Source: Perspicuibacillus lycopersici (lineage in GTDB: Bacteria; Bacillota; Bacilli; Bacillales; Caldibacillaceae). Taken from it: a stretch of 64,000 bases of DNA. Location: NCBI RefSeq assembly GCF_025660475.1, contig NZ_JAOUSF010000002.1, positions 558,001 through 622,000 of the forward strand. The letters are read 5' to 3'. Every line of letters begins with the position of its first letter. Position 1 is the stretch's first letter. Below the pieces are notes generated by a model. It searched no databases. It was not told the DNA's origin and saw only the letters and a program-made list of their open reading frames with translations. Both the position numbers and the translations under genes were made by a program. Positions 1-9,100 of the stretch are shown in pieces.

Positions 1-3000
1 ATTTCCTTGCGCCTTTTCTGGCGATAATCTCCCCATGTTCACAAAGTTTAAGTAGCCTTCCGAAGGATATGGCACAAATCGTCCATCTATATATGCACCA
101 AGTAGCTCTTGTACTTCAAGTGCCGCACCATCTATCCAACCAAGCTCCTTGCCATCTAATTCGATAAGGCAATAAGTCGTTTCTGTTGTTTCTGCTTCTT
201 TTTTAATTACAACTTGTTTCCCTTGTAAATCGGAAAGATCTTCCTCGATTAATTGGGCATCCTCTTGTAATTCTGGTTTTGTCCATAAGGATATACCTAC
301 GGTTTCGACGATAATAGCCAATTTGCTTACTTCTTTTTCTTTCACTAGCACCGGACCGTCGACAAAGTCAAATGCACTCGTTTCTAAATATCCGCTTATT
401 TTCCCTGCAATTGAAAAATGATAATATGTCCCTTTTGCGGTTTTACTAATTCGTTTTAGCTCTGCAAGCTCATCCTTATATTCCATTGCATCTGCTTTTT
501 TCTTCGATTTATAACTTGGATATGCCTTCGTCCAAATTACTTTATTTCCAGGATTCGTAATGGTTGCAAAAGTTTTTTCTTCAAAGAATGTTTCTTCTAA
601 TATACGGTTTGGCAGACTTTCCACTAGTTCATGATATTTTGTATAGTTTTGCGAAAGCATCTTGTCACGTTTCGCTTGTTCCATTTCTGGTAAGAACTGT
701 AGTGCTCGTTTATCAATCCAGCCTAATATCGTTTCACCAATAGAAACACGACAGTATGTCCCGTGAATGGTTTCTGTTTCTTTATCCACCGTAAATAAAA
801 TTCCTTTATAATCGTCTAATCCAGACACACGTTTGCTTCCTGGGAGATTATACGGTTCTGTACGAATAGAGTGACCCTTCGTTTTTTCGATTTTCGCGAT
901 GCGATCCACTGTTACTTCACTCAATGGCTGGTCATCGGTTAATTCGATTGCATTGTTATTTATCCAACCGATGCTTTGATTTTTATAGCTGAATTTATAA
1001 AGCGTTTCTTCTCCTACTTTTGCTTCTCTTATAATTAACACGACTGCATTTTCATAGGATTTATCCAATTGGAATGTTGATGCATTAATATTCCCTGGAA
1101 TGGTGTTCCAAACAGGAAAATCCGTTACATTACGTAAAATACCATGGGATTTTAATGAAGTTGTCTCCACTTTATTTTCCGTATGTCCAATTGCCTCTTG
1201 ATCATTTTGCGATGTACCTAAAATTTTATCAGGGTTAATCGTGTTTAACACATAATCAAATTTATCTGCATCTGCATATTCGATTAAATTCTTTTTGTTT
1301 AACTCCATCGTACCTACTGAAACGCTCACTAGCTTATCAAAGCGATGATAAACCGAGAATAACCCACGCAAATTAATACGGTGTGGTCGTTTACCTTTCA
1401 CTTTCCGTTCACTATCGGAAAGCAGGTCATTATGCATAAAGCAAATCTTCCGCTTCGCATCAAGGGCTAATAAATATTTCGCCCAGAAGAGACTGTATCC
1501 ACTAAAATCAATCGTATAGTCAAAATGAGTGTTGCCAAATAAGCGACGACTTTCACGTTTATATGCTTTTTCTGGATAGAATTTTTTCCCTAAATAGCCA
1601 CGTTCCCCACGGTTATGCACAAATTTATCTTTATAAACTTCAAATAATCGGTATGCAGGGATACCTGGTTTAAATAAGAAGCGTACATTTTTGTTTACAC
1701 GATCAAGATTTTTCAAAACCTCTTGTGTGTTCGATGATTGTGTAAAGCACGTAACATCAAAACGTTCAAAGTCAATATTGTTCATTAAATTAATAAAGGA
1801 GGAGGTTATCCCATTATCGCGCATACCACCTGGATAAATGATAATTTTTTCTTTATCGTTATAAACTGATATTTCATTTAATTGGTTGCCATTTCTTAAA
1901 ATTAACGTATCCGTTATTCTTGCGGTAACTTTCCCATCTTCGTAGTTAACAAACTGGTTTTGCATATTTTCGTAATTTGCCCGACAGTCATTTTGCACTT
2001 GCTCAAGGTTTTGAATGGCATTTACAAGCTCTTTTGCATTGTACAAAATTGGTCCTGGTAAAGCTTCATTTGGAAAATATTGACCGCGTTCTTCACTATA
2101 GACATCTGCATCCCATGCGTAAAATAAGATTGGACGACCTGTCACTAGAAAATCAAAGAAAATACTAGAATAATCGGTAATAAGTACGTCTACAATTGAC
2201 TGAAGTTCATTTGCATCAATATAATCTGGTATTAATTTTCCATTTAATTCTGCATAAGATGTTGCTTGCTTGTAAAGAAACGGATGAACTTTAATTAGAA
2301 TATTGTATTCATTTCCAACCTTGCTTGCTAGCTCGCTCATATCCGCGATAATCTGTAACACATCATCTTTCGGAGTAGAAACACTATTGCCCTTCCAGGT
2401 TGGGGCATAAAGAATATTTTTTTTCTTTTCATCCATTTTTATTCCTAAAGAACGTAAGTAAATCATAAACTTATTACGATCCGTATTTAACGTTAAATCA
2501 ATCCGTGGGTAACCTTCTTCAATGATTTTCCCTTCATACAGGCCTCTTAGCTTATAGCTTTCTGTATACACTTTTGTTGTATGCGTATTCGGACTTAAAA
2601 TATAATCTGCCGACAAAAAGTTGCGCAGTACATTTTGGTTTTGTGCTGGATTTCCCGGTATATCAAAGCCCATATGCTTAAGCGGTGTACCATGCCAAGT
2701 ATTGATATAGGTTTGTCCATCCTTAGGTATGTAAAATGTTTGGAATGTGGAATTATTGATTAAATATTCACATGAAGCTAAATACTTTAAGTACTCTTTT
2801 GAATTTCTTTGGACAAACTTAACATTTGTGTATTGTTTATATAAATCAATCACTGGTTGAACGGCATTAAAATCTTGAATAGACCAAATATGTACATAAT
2901 CTTGGTATGCTGGATTGTTAAGCATGTACTTAAACATTGCATACGGATTATCTGTTATCGAATTCCCATCCCTGCTTTCATAGAGAATGGTATTCTTTTG

Positions 3001-3129
3001 AATTGGTAAATCATCATAATATTTTGCATAGACATTCGCCCGACGATGATTTTCCCGTAGAACATATTTAGCTATCGGTCCTACTAAAAATGCAATTTTC
3101 CGCTTTAATATCTTTATCTTACTTTTCAC
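1..3129 (-). CDS. CDP-glycerol glycerophosphotransferase / GT4 glycosyltransferase fusion with internal GW-type domains (partial, 3' end missing)
   Basis: An open frame of 1043 codons runs from a GTG at 3129 off the window's left edge. AAGGAGA lies 11 bases upstream and a stop precedes the GTG in frame. Residues about 40-410 look like a TagF/TagB-type glycerophosphotransferase, which polymerises wall teichoic acid from CDP-glycerol: NTWHGTPLK (W145, H146) and TDYSSIFFDF (from residue 318). From about 430 (YPGGMRDNGITSSF) a GT-B glycosyltransferase N-terminal half follows. Residues about 690-1020 hold four SH3/GW-like modules ending GWI (W722), GWI (W804), GYL (Y914) and GWI (W998). The last residues, FVNMGRLSPEK, look like the start of the GT4 C-terminal half, so the GW block seems inserted inside the glycosyltransferase. 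It lies downstream of tagG and the DUF6270 gene. Substrate and product are not known. Confidence 0.85.
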   Translation of the reverse strand, partial: MKSKIKILKRKIAFLVGPIAKYVLRENHRRANVYAKYYDDLPIQKNTILYESRDGNSITDNPYAMFKYMLNNPAYQDYVHIWSIQDFNAVQPVIDLYKQYTNVKFVQRNSKEYLKYLASCEYLINNSTFQTFYIPKDGQTYINTWHGTPLKHMGFDIPGNPAQNQNVLRNFLSADYILSPNTHTTKVYTESYKLRGLYEGKIIEEGYPRIDLTLNTDRNKFMIYLRSLGIKMDEKKKNILYAPTWKGNSVSTPKDDVLQIIADMSELASKVGNEYNILIKVHPFLYKQATSYAELNGKLIPDYIDANELQSIVDVLITDYSSIFFDFLVTGRPILFYAWDADVYSEERGQYFPNEALPGPILYNAKELVNAIQNLEQVQNDCRANYENMQNQFVNYEDGKVTARITDTLILRNGNQLNEISVYNDKEKIIIYPGGMRDNGITSSFINLMNNIDFERFDVTCFTQSSNTQEVLKNLDRVNKNVRFLFKPGIPAYRLFEVYKDKFVHNRGERGYLGKKFYPEKAYKRESRRLFGNTHFDYTIDFSGYSLFWAKYLLALDAKRKICFMHNDLLSDSERKVKGKRPHRINLRGLFSVYHRFDKLVSVSVGTMELNKKNLIEYADADKFDYVLNTINPDKILGTSQNDQEAIGHTENKVETTSLKSHGILRNVTDFPVWNTIPGNINASTFQLDKSYENAVVLIIREAKVGEETLYKFSYKNQSIGWINNNAIELTDDQPLSEVTVDRIAKIEKTKGHSIRTEPYNLPGSKRVSGLDDYKGILFTVDKETETIHGTYCRVSIGETILGWIDKRALQFLPEMEQAKRDKMLSQNYTKYHELVESLPNRILEETFFEEKTFATITNPGNKVIWTKAYPSYKSKKKADAMEYKDELAELKRISKTAKGTYYHFSIAGKISGYLETSAFDFVDGPVLVKEKEVSKLAIIVETVGISLWTKPELQEDAQLIEEDLSDLQGKQVVIKKEAETTETTYCLIELDGKELGWIDGAALEVQELLGAYIDGRFVPYPSEGYLNFVNMGRLSPEKAQGN

Positions 3130-3451
3130 TTCAGCATGCTTCTCCTTTTAACAATTTATTTCCTTTTTTATACGGTTTCTATCATTCGTACAAAATAGAA
3201 ATTATTTGGTTTTAATTTCCCCTGAAAGCGCGCAGTTATACGAGCATCTAAATCGAGCGGGTAACTCCACCCGTTTTGCTCCAAGCAATCCTATGGAATA
3301 CTATCGATAACTACTATAACAAAAAATGAATAATTTATCGATTGAATCTATCATTTTCTAAACTTCGAACAAATAAGTGCAAAGCATTAAAACAACACCA
3401 CTTTGCACTTAATTATTCGGATACTTATGTCCTAAAACAATGTTAGGACTA
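3130..3451. other. Intergenic region with hairpins
   Basis: No gene seen. It carries the terminator of the DUF6270 gene (3375-3410) and, at about 3252-3282, a bulged hairpin (CGGGT pairing with ACCCG, flanked by GAGC/GCTC) that would fall in the 5' leader of the glycerophosphotransferase gene. No T-run follows the second hairpin, so it is probably not a terminator. Confidence 0.5.
3375..3410 (-). terminator. Rho-independent terminator of the DUF6270 gene
   Basis: Perfect 10-bp stem AAGTGCAAAG/CTTTGCACTT with a 16-base loop, followed on the minus strand by a short T-rich tract. It separates the DUF6270 gene from the glycerophosphotransferase gene, which therefore probably has its own promoter. 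Confidence 0.7.
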
Positions 3452-4858
3452 TTACTTACTTTTTAAAAGTTTTTTCATAAATCCGCCTAAATCGTTCGCT
3501 TTCTTGCTTACTCGTTGCTTTTCATCCTGTTCTTTACCTTTTACAAGCTGAATATTTCGCCACGATACATGTCCGTTTTGCATTAAATATGGGCCAACCT
3601 TTAAGAATTTCCCTGTTTTCGGCTTAAATACATGTGTATAGCGTACCCATGCACCGTTTTGGATTTTCTTAATTGCATCTAATTTAATATTTTCATGCCA
3701 GACACATTCCTTTTGCAGTACATGGTCAATTTTGTTGTACGTACGTAAAGAAAAGATAAAACGATCGGCATCTACCTTTTCGACATCTTCCACTTTAATA
3801 TCAAAGGAAAGTGTAAATTCCTGGCTACCATTCGTATTGATTTCTACTGGATTTGACCAGAGCTGGCGGTAAGCCTTCTCTTTCAGCCCAGATTTATTAA
3901 TAGAAACGATAGCCGCATTTGGTAAATCATTTTCTGGTTTCAAAATTTCAAAATCATCTTGCCAAAAAGTCCAATACGCTTTTCCTTCGTTAAAGGAAGA
4001 ATTACGAAGCAAATTGTAATTTGCCACCGGCTCTTGAACAATATCAGCAGTCAGCATTTTCTTCGTCTTATATAAGTCCTTCATAATGATACTTACTAAT
4101 TTTGTTGTAAAGTCTTGATAAAAATCAGGGGTGTAATGCACATAGAAATATTCCCACGTATGGTTTTCATCCGAAACATATTCTTTATCATAATGGATAA
4201 AGAATACATCTGATGCATAATTCTCCTCAAAATATTGATAAAAACCATCCAACCAACTATTAATCTGATCTACGTCGACATTCTTATATTTTCCGGATTC
4301 ACTAATACGTTTCAATTCTCCGCCATCCGCTGGCTTGTAAAAATCTGTAAAGTGCACTTTATTTACAATAATCTTTATTTGCGGAAACTCTTTTTTCATT
4401 CTTACCATAAAGGCATCGATTGCCTTTTTCCAGAGCTTCATATATTCATCATATTTTGTTTCAATCTTAATAGTCTCTGTCCACTCAAATTGATTGAAAA
4501 ATGGTGTCCGCTTATATAGCCATGTTTTATCCGTTAAAAAACTATCGCCAACTTTTATTACTCCAAAATAGACATCCGCGTAAAAATCTAAAATTAAATA
4601 ATCGGGATTCATTACGCGCATCGAGTCCCAAACGCTCTTTGTCAGATCGGTTAAAAGAATTTGTTTATTGAAATCGGTAAGATCACCAGACATTGACTTT
4701 GGTAAAAATGGTATCGGATCAGCCATTAACGAAATCATCGATACATGGTTTTGTGTTAACACACATTGATAAAATTGTTTATAGTCCTTAATAAACTTCG
4801 AATTAAATGAATCCCTACTTACACAGCTACCAATTACCGCAAGCTTAATATCACTCAT
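3452..4858 (-). CDS. DUF6270-type protein in the teichoic-acid locus
   Basis: 468 residues; the ATG has a GGAG site 8 bases upstream. The N-terminus reads AVIGSCVSRDSF, the GSC(V)x-R-D signature I associate with the DUF6270 family found in polysaccharide and teichoic acid loci; a small-nucleophile hydrolase or transferase fold is suspected but not shown. Residues about 1-260 form this domain. Residues about 285-440 (NLLRNSSFNEGKAYW onward) look like a beta-sandwich carbohydrate-binding-like module. There is no signal peptide or membrane segment, so it should be cytoplasmic. It lies between tagG and the glycerophosphotransferase gene in the same orientation, which suggests a role in making or modifying wall polymers. 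The function is inferred from context only. Confidence 0.6.
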   Translation of the reverse strand: MSDIKLAVIGSCVSRDSFNSKFIKDYKQFYQCVLTQNHVSMISLMADPIPFLPKSMSGDLTDFNKQILLTDLTKSVWDSMRVMNPDYLILDFYADVYFGVIKVGDSFLTDKTWLYKRTPFFNQFEWTETIKIETKYDEYMKLWKKAIDAFMVRMKKEFPQIKIIVNKVHFTDFYKPADGGELKRISESGKYKNVDVDQINSWLDGFYQYFEENYASDVFFIHYDKEYVSDENHTWEYFYVHYTPDFYQDFTTKLVSIIMKDLYKTKKMLTADIVQEPVANYNLLRNSSFNEGKAYWTFWQDDFEILKPENDLPNAAIVSINKSGLKEKAYRQLWSNPVEINTNGSQEFTLSFDIKVEDVEKVDADRFIFSLRTYNKIDHVLQKECVWHENIKLDAIKKIQNGAWVRYTHVFKPKTGKFLKVGPYLMQNGHVSWRNIQLVKGKEQDEKQRVSKKANDLGGFMKKLLKSK

Positions 4859-4898
4859 TGTTTATGCTCCATCCTTTAGTTTCCCATTTTATGCTGAC

Positions 4899-4965
4899 GC
4901 TGTTTTCAGATGGATTGTTGTTTTTTAAGTAGTAAATAAAGAACAACAATCCTCTGGAAAACAGC
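4899..4965. repeat. Long inverted repeat between tagG and the DUF6270 gene
   Basis: Two 24-base arms (4899-4922 and 4942-4965) are complementary except for a 4-base internal mismatch, separated by a 19-base loop. The arms begin GCTGTTTTC and end GAAAACAGC. No T-run follows on the minus strand, so it is not a standard terminator. It may protect or process the mRNA between the two genes, or be a palindromic element remnant. Confidence 0.7.
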
Positions 4966-5056
4966 AAATGCTAAAGAATAACTCTCTGCCGCGCTTATCT
5001 TCCATTTGGAAAATCATCTGGTTTGGTAGATTTATTCTATCAATTTGTTACGTTTT

Positions 5057-5881
5057 TTATAAGAAATCAATAAAGTTTTTCCGTAATTTCACATGAATGG
5101 CTGCACCAAATAAATAAAGCACAAGAACAAATGCCCAGAAGTAAAGCGTGTATTGCCATTCATCAATGAAGTACCAACCTGTACCAAAAAATGCCGCACG
5201 ATAGCCCTCAATTAAATAGTAAAGCGGGTTTAATTTCATAATAAAATTAATCGTCGGATTATCGATAACCGAATGAATCGGCCAAAGTACTGGAGATAAA
5301 TATAAAAACATTCGTAAAACCGCATTGATGAACATATGTACATCACGGATTATTGTTGATAATGTTGATGTTATTAATGCAAGAGCAAACATAAAAATAA
5401 AGGTTGCTAAAATAAAATAGATTAACTGTAAATAATATATATTCACAAACCAACCTAATGTTTGCAAAATGATAATGGATATTACGAGCATCACCAAATG
5501 AACATAGAACTGTGAAAAAATCACAAAGTTCGGAATGATACTCATTGGAAAGTTCATTTTCGCTAGCATTCCTAATCGAGAATAGATGGATTTTGAACCT
5601 TGTATCGTTGCCTGATAAAAGAAATTCCAAAGGATAAAACCACCTAATAACCACGCAATAAATGGTACTGATTCCCCTGGCACCACTTCAATATCTGCTC
5701 TACTACTAATACTGCCAAATACAAACCAATAGATTAAGATTTGGATAAATGGATTAATAAATTCCCATGACATTCCTAGATAATTTCCTTTATTCTTGCT
5801 AACTAGCTCATACCATGAAAGTCTTCCAATTAAATATATATTCGCTAACTGTTCCTTCAAAACTAACACTGCAGATTTCAT
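5057..5881 (-). CDS. tagG: Teichoic acid ABC transporter permease TagG
   Basis: Membrane permease of the two-component TagGH exporter that moves undecaprenyl-linked wall teichoic acid across the cytoplasmic membrane. The ABC-2 type sequence has about six hydrophobic segments, an N-terminal amphipathic stretch with WYELVSKNKGNYLG, and the family's LSPVLWP and NPLYYLIEGYR motifs. I start it at the ATG at 5881 (274 residues), which has AAGGG 10 bases upstream. A longer in-frame GTG at 5899 has no ribosome binding site. In B. subtilis the ATPase gene tagH follows tagG directly; here the next genes are the DUF6270 protein and the glycerophosphotransferase, so tagH must lie further left or elsewhere. 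Confidence 0.92.
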   Translation of the reverse strand: MKSAVLVLKEQLANIYLIGRLSWYELVSKNKGNYLGMSWEFINPFIQILIYWFVFGSISSRADIEVVPGESVPFIAWLLGGFILWNFFYQATIQGSKSIYSRLGMLAKMNFPMSIIPNFVIFSQFYVHLVMLVISIIILQTLGWFVNIYYLQLIYFILATFIFMFALALITSTLSTIIRDVHMFINAVLRMFLYLSPVLWPIHSVIDNPTINFIMKLNPLYYLIEGYRAAFFGTGWYFIDEWQYTLYFWAFVLVLYLFGAAIHVKLRKNFIDFL

Positions 5882-6130
5882 CCAATAATATCCCTTCACG
5901 TTGTTGTTTATTGTTAAAATAAAGCATGTAGAATAACTATTTCACATCGCAAATTTAGCTCTTATGCCTTTTCAAATTATACTAATAATAAAAATAAAAT
6001 ACAATAAACGTAATGGATTCGAAATAGAATCTTAACATGGAATTCTTTATTATTTCAGGTGAATCTTGAAAAACTATTATCCTACTTACAATATCATTTA
6101 GTTATAAGCATCTGTCCAGTAAATTGAACA

Positions 6131-6166
6131 CAAAAAAGCCGTAAAATCGTAAACGATTCTACGGCA
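6131..6166 (-). terminator. Terminator of the GW-module autolysin gene
   Basis: A 13-bp stem (GCCGTAAAATCGT against ACGATTCTACGGC, one mismatch) with a two-base loop lies just past the stop codon and is followed on the minus strand by six T residues. Confidence 0.9.
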
Positions 6167-6173
6167 CTTTTAA

Positions 6174-9100
6174 TTATTCTGCTTTATAAACTGGAATTTC
6201 TAGCTTGACATTGATAATGCCTAGCTGTTGATACAAATTATACATGGTAGAAAGTTGCTTAGAAGCCCAACCGATATCTGATGCATATTGGTGGGTTGCA
6301 TAACCATATTTCTCCATACCAGCAGGATTCCAACGCATTTCATATATCGTGTTTTGTCCTGCCTTAATGTAATTTGTTCCAATAAATCTAGCACCACCGA
6401 CAATTGCTTTATAAGGTGTTGTCCAGCCATTTTCGTATGCTGTTTTTGCTCCACCATTTTCCGCATCGCCATCAACAGCACCAATACCATACATATTGTA
6501 AACCTTCACGCCATTATACATTACACCGTTAGCTAATGGAGACTTACCATTTCCGGTTTCTAAAACAGCATGTGAGATAAGATAAAGGTCGTTTATTCCA
6601 TTTTGATTAGCTGCATCAATGAACGCTTGACCCATATTACTCAAAATCCCTTTACCAGCAAGATATGCATTAAGCTGGCTGACCGTCGCATCACTTGGTT
6701 GTGCTAAGTCTAGGAATTGGAATCGCTGGATTGGATCATTGATGAAGTTCAATGGATTTAAGTAATATAATACATCCGCTTGGATTGCATCTACCCAAGT
6801 ATTATGATTAAACTCGATAGCGTACCAATCTCCAGCTGTAGCAATTACACGAACAATATCCCCATTTTTCAAGCTGCCAATCGCTTTGTATTGTCCGCCT
6901 GGTCCCGTTCTAACATTCAAGGTACCAGATGTAAGGACTACTCGACCATTTACAATATAATCTTTGCTTACATATGCATAATTTTGGTCTGTTTGAGGTT
7001 TCAGAGTTAAGCTCATTTGCATTGCCAATGCTTCGCTTAATTTAACATCATAAGCTTTATTTATGATGCTATCCGCTCCAACATTGTTACTATGGATATA
7101 CACCGTTACCCCATTAATTTTGCCTCGATACCAAGTATTTCCGCCAACATCTAATGTAAGGTCAGCAATAAAGACATCTCCTTGATCATTCGTAAGGTTT
7201 GTAAAGACAACATCTTTTTCTCCACCCCACGGATCTGTGTAAGCCCAACCTGTACCTTTTAGATAGAATACCTTTTGGCTACCACTCACAGTTGTTAACG
7301 AGTAGGATGTTAAATCACTCGCTTTCACCCAACCAATCATGATATTTGGTTCTCTACTGAGCAAATAATAATTTTCTTCGTTTAATTTTGCTTGCTTATT
7401 AATGTAATAAACGTGATCTCCATAATTAGATCCTACAACCGAGTAAGAACCTAAATTATTTAGATTACCGTATATTTTAGCGGTAGCATTTTTAAACTTC
7501 CCTAAACGAGTTACAGAGCTTTCTACCGTATTCTTCACATTATTGCTGTGAATATAGACAGTTTGGCCGTTGATTTTCCCGCGGTACCAAGTGTTGTTTC
7601 CAATGTCTAAAACTTGATCAATTGGGAATGCTTGATTTATATAACCCGAAAGGTTTTTAAAGGTGGCGTCCATATTTCCACCCCAAGGCTCTGTATAAGC
7701 CCAACCTGAACCAGTTAAATACAATGTTTTTCTCTCACTGCTGATGACCTTGTACTCATAAGAAGTTATATCGCTTGCCTTCACCCAACCGACGACTCCT
7801 TGTGTAGTACTAGGTTCTCTGCTAAGTAGATAGTAAGTAGCTCCATTATATTTCGCTTGACTTTGAATATAATAGACATAATCTGCATAGCCACTACCTG
7901 CGATTGTGAAAGTATTCTGATCCGTTAAATTACGGTAAATGCGAACATTTGCGTTAGTATATTTTCCTAGACGGCTTACTGAGGTTTCATACACAGTAGC
8001 GACATTATTAGAATGGATATAGACGGTTTGTCCGTTAATAGTTCCACGGTACCAATCGTTATTTCCAATATCTAATGTTTGTGTTACTTGGAATGCTTGT
8101 CCTTTATAAGATGTTAAATCTTTAAAGATAGCATCCGTATTTCCGCCCCATGGCTGGGTATAAGCCCAACCGGTTCCAGTTAAATATAACGTAAAGCTTT
8201 GATTATTTTTCTCTTCATACGGATTGGACGTGAGGTCACTTGCTTTGACCCAACCTACCACACCTTCTGTTGCACTTGGTTTAGTACTTAGAAGATAGTA
8301 AATAACTCCGTTTCGAGATGCTTGTTTCTTAATATAGTACACATGGTCAGCATATCCTGTCCCTGCTGTTGTATAAGAACTTAGTGTAGCAAGATTTTGA
8401 TAAATACGGACATCTTTATTTTTATATTTACCTAGTCTGTTAACTGCGCTTTCTTCAATAGATACGACATTGTTGGAATGGATGTATACCGTTTGTCCGT
8501 TAATCGTCCCACGGTACCAATCGTTATTTCCAATATCTAATGTTTGTGTTACTTGGAATTTATTTCCCCCGTAACTTGTTAGATTTTTGAAAATAGCATC
8601 TTTATTTCCACCCCAAGGCTGTGAATACGCCCAACCGGTCCCAGTTAAATATAAAGTAAAGGTTTGGTTACTTTTCTCTTCATAAGGATTTGTTGTTAAA
8701 TCACTTGCTTTAACCCAACCAACGATACCTTCTGTTGCACTCGGTTTTGTACTTAAGAGATAGTAAGTAACTCCGTTTCGAGTCGCTTGCTTTTTAATAT
8801 AGTACACATGGTCAGCATATCCTGTCCCTGCCGTTTTATAGGAACTTAAGCTAGCAAGGTTTTGATAAATACGAACATCCTTATTTTTATATTTACCAAG
8901 TTGACTTGTTGAGCTTTCTTGTATCGAAACAACATTATTGGAATGGATATATACCGTTTTACCGTTAATTGTTCCACGATACCAGTTGTTGTTCGCAATA
9001 TTCAGAGTTTGCGTCACCTGGAACGGTTGACCTTGATAGGCAGTTAAACTTTTAAAAATAGCATCTACATTTCCACCCCAAGGCTCTGTATAAGCCCAGC

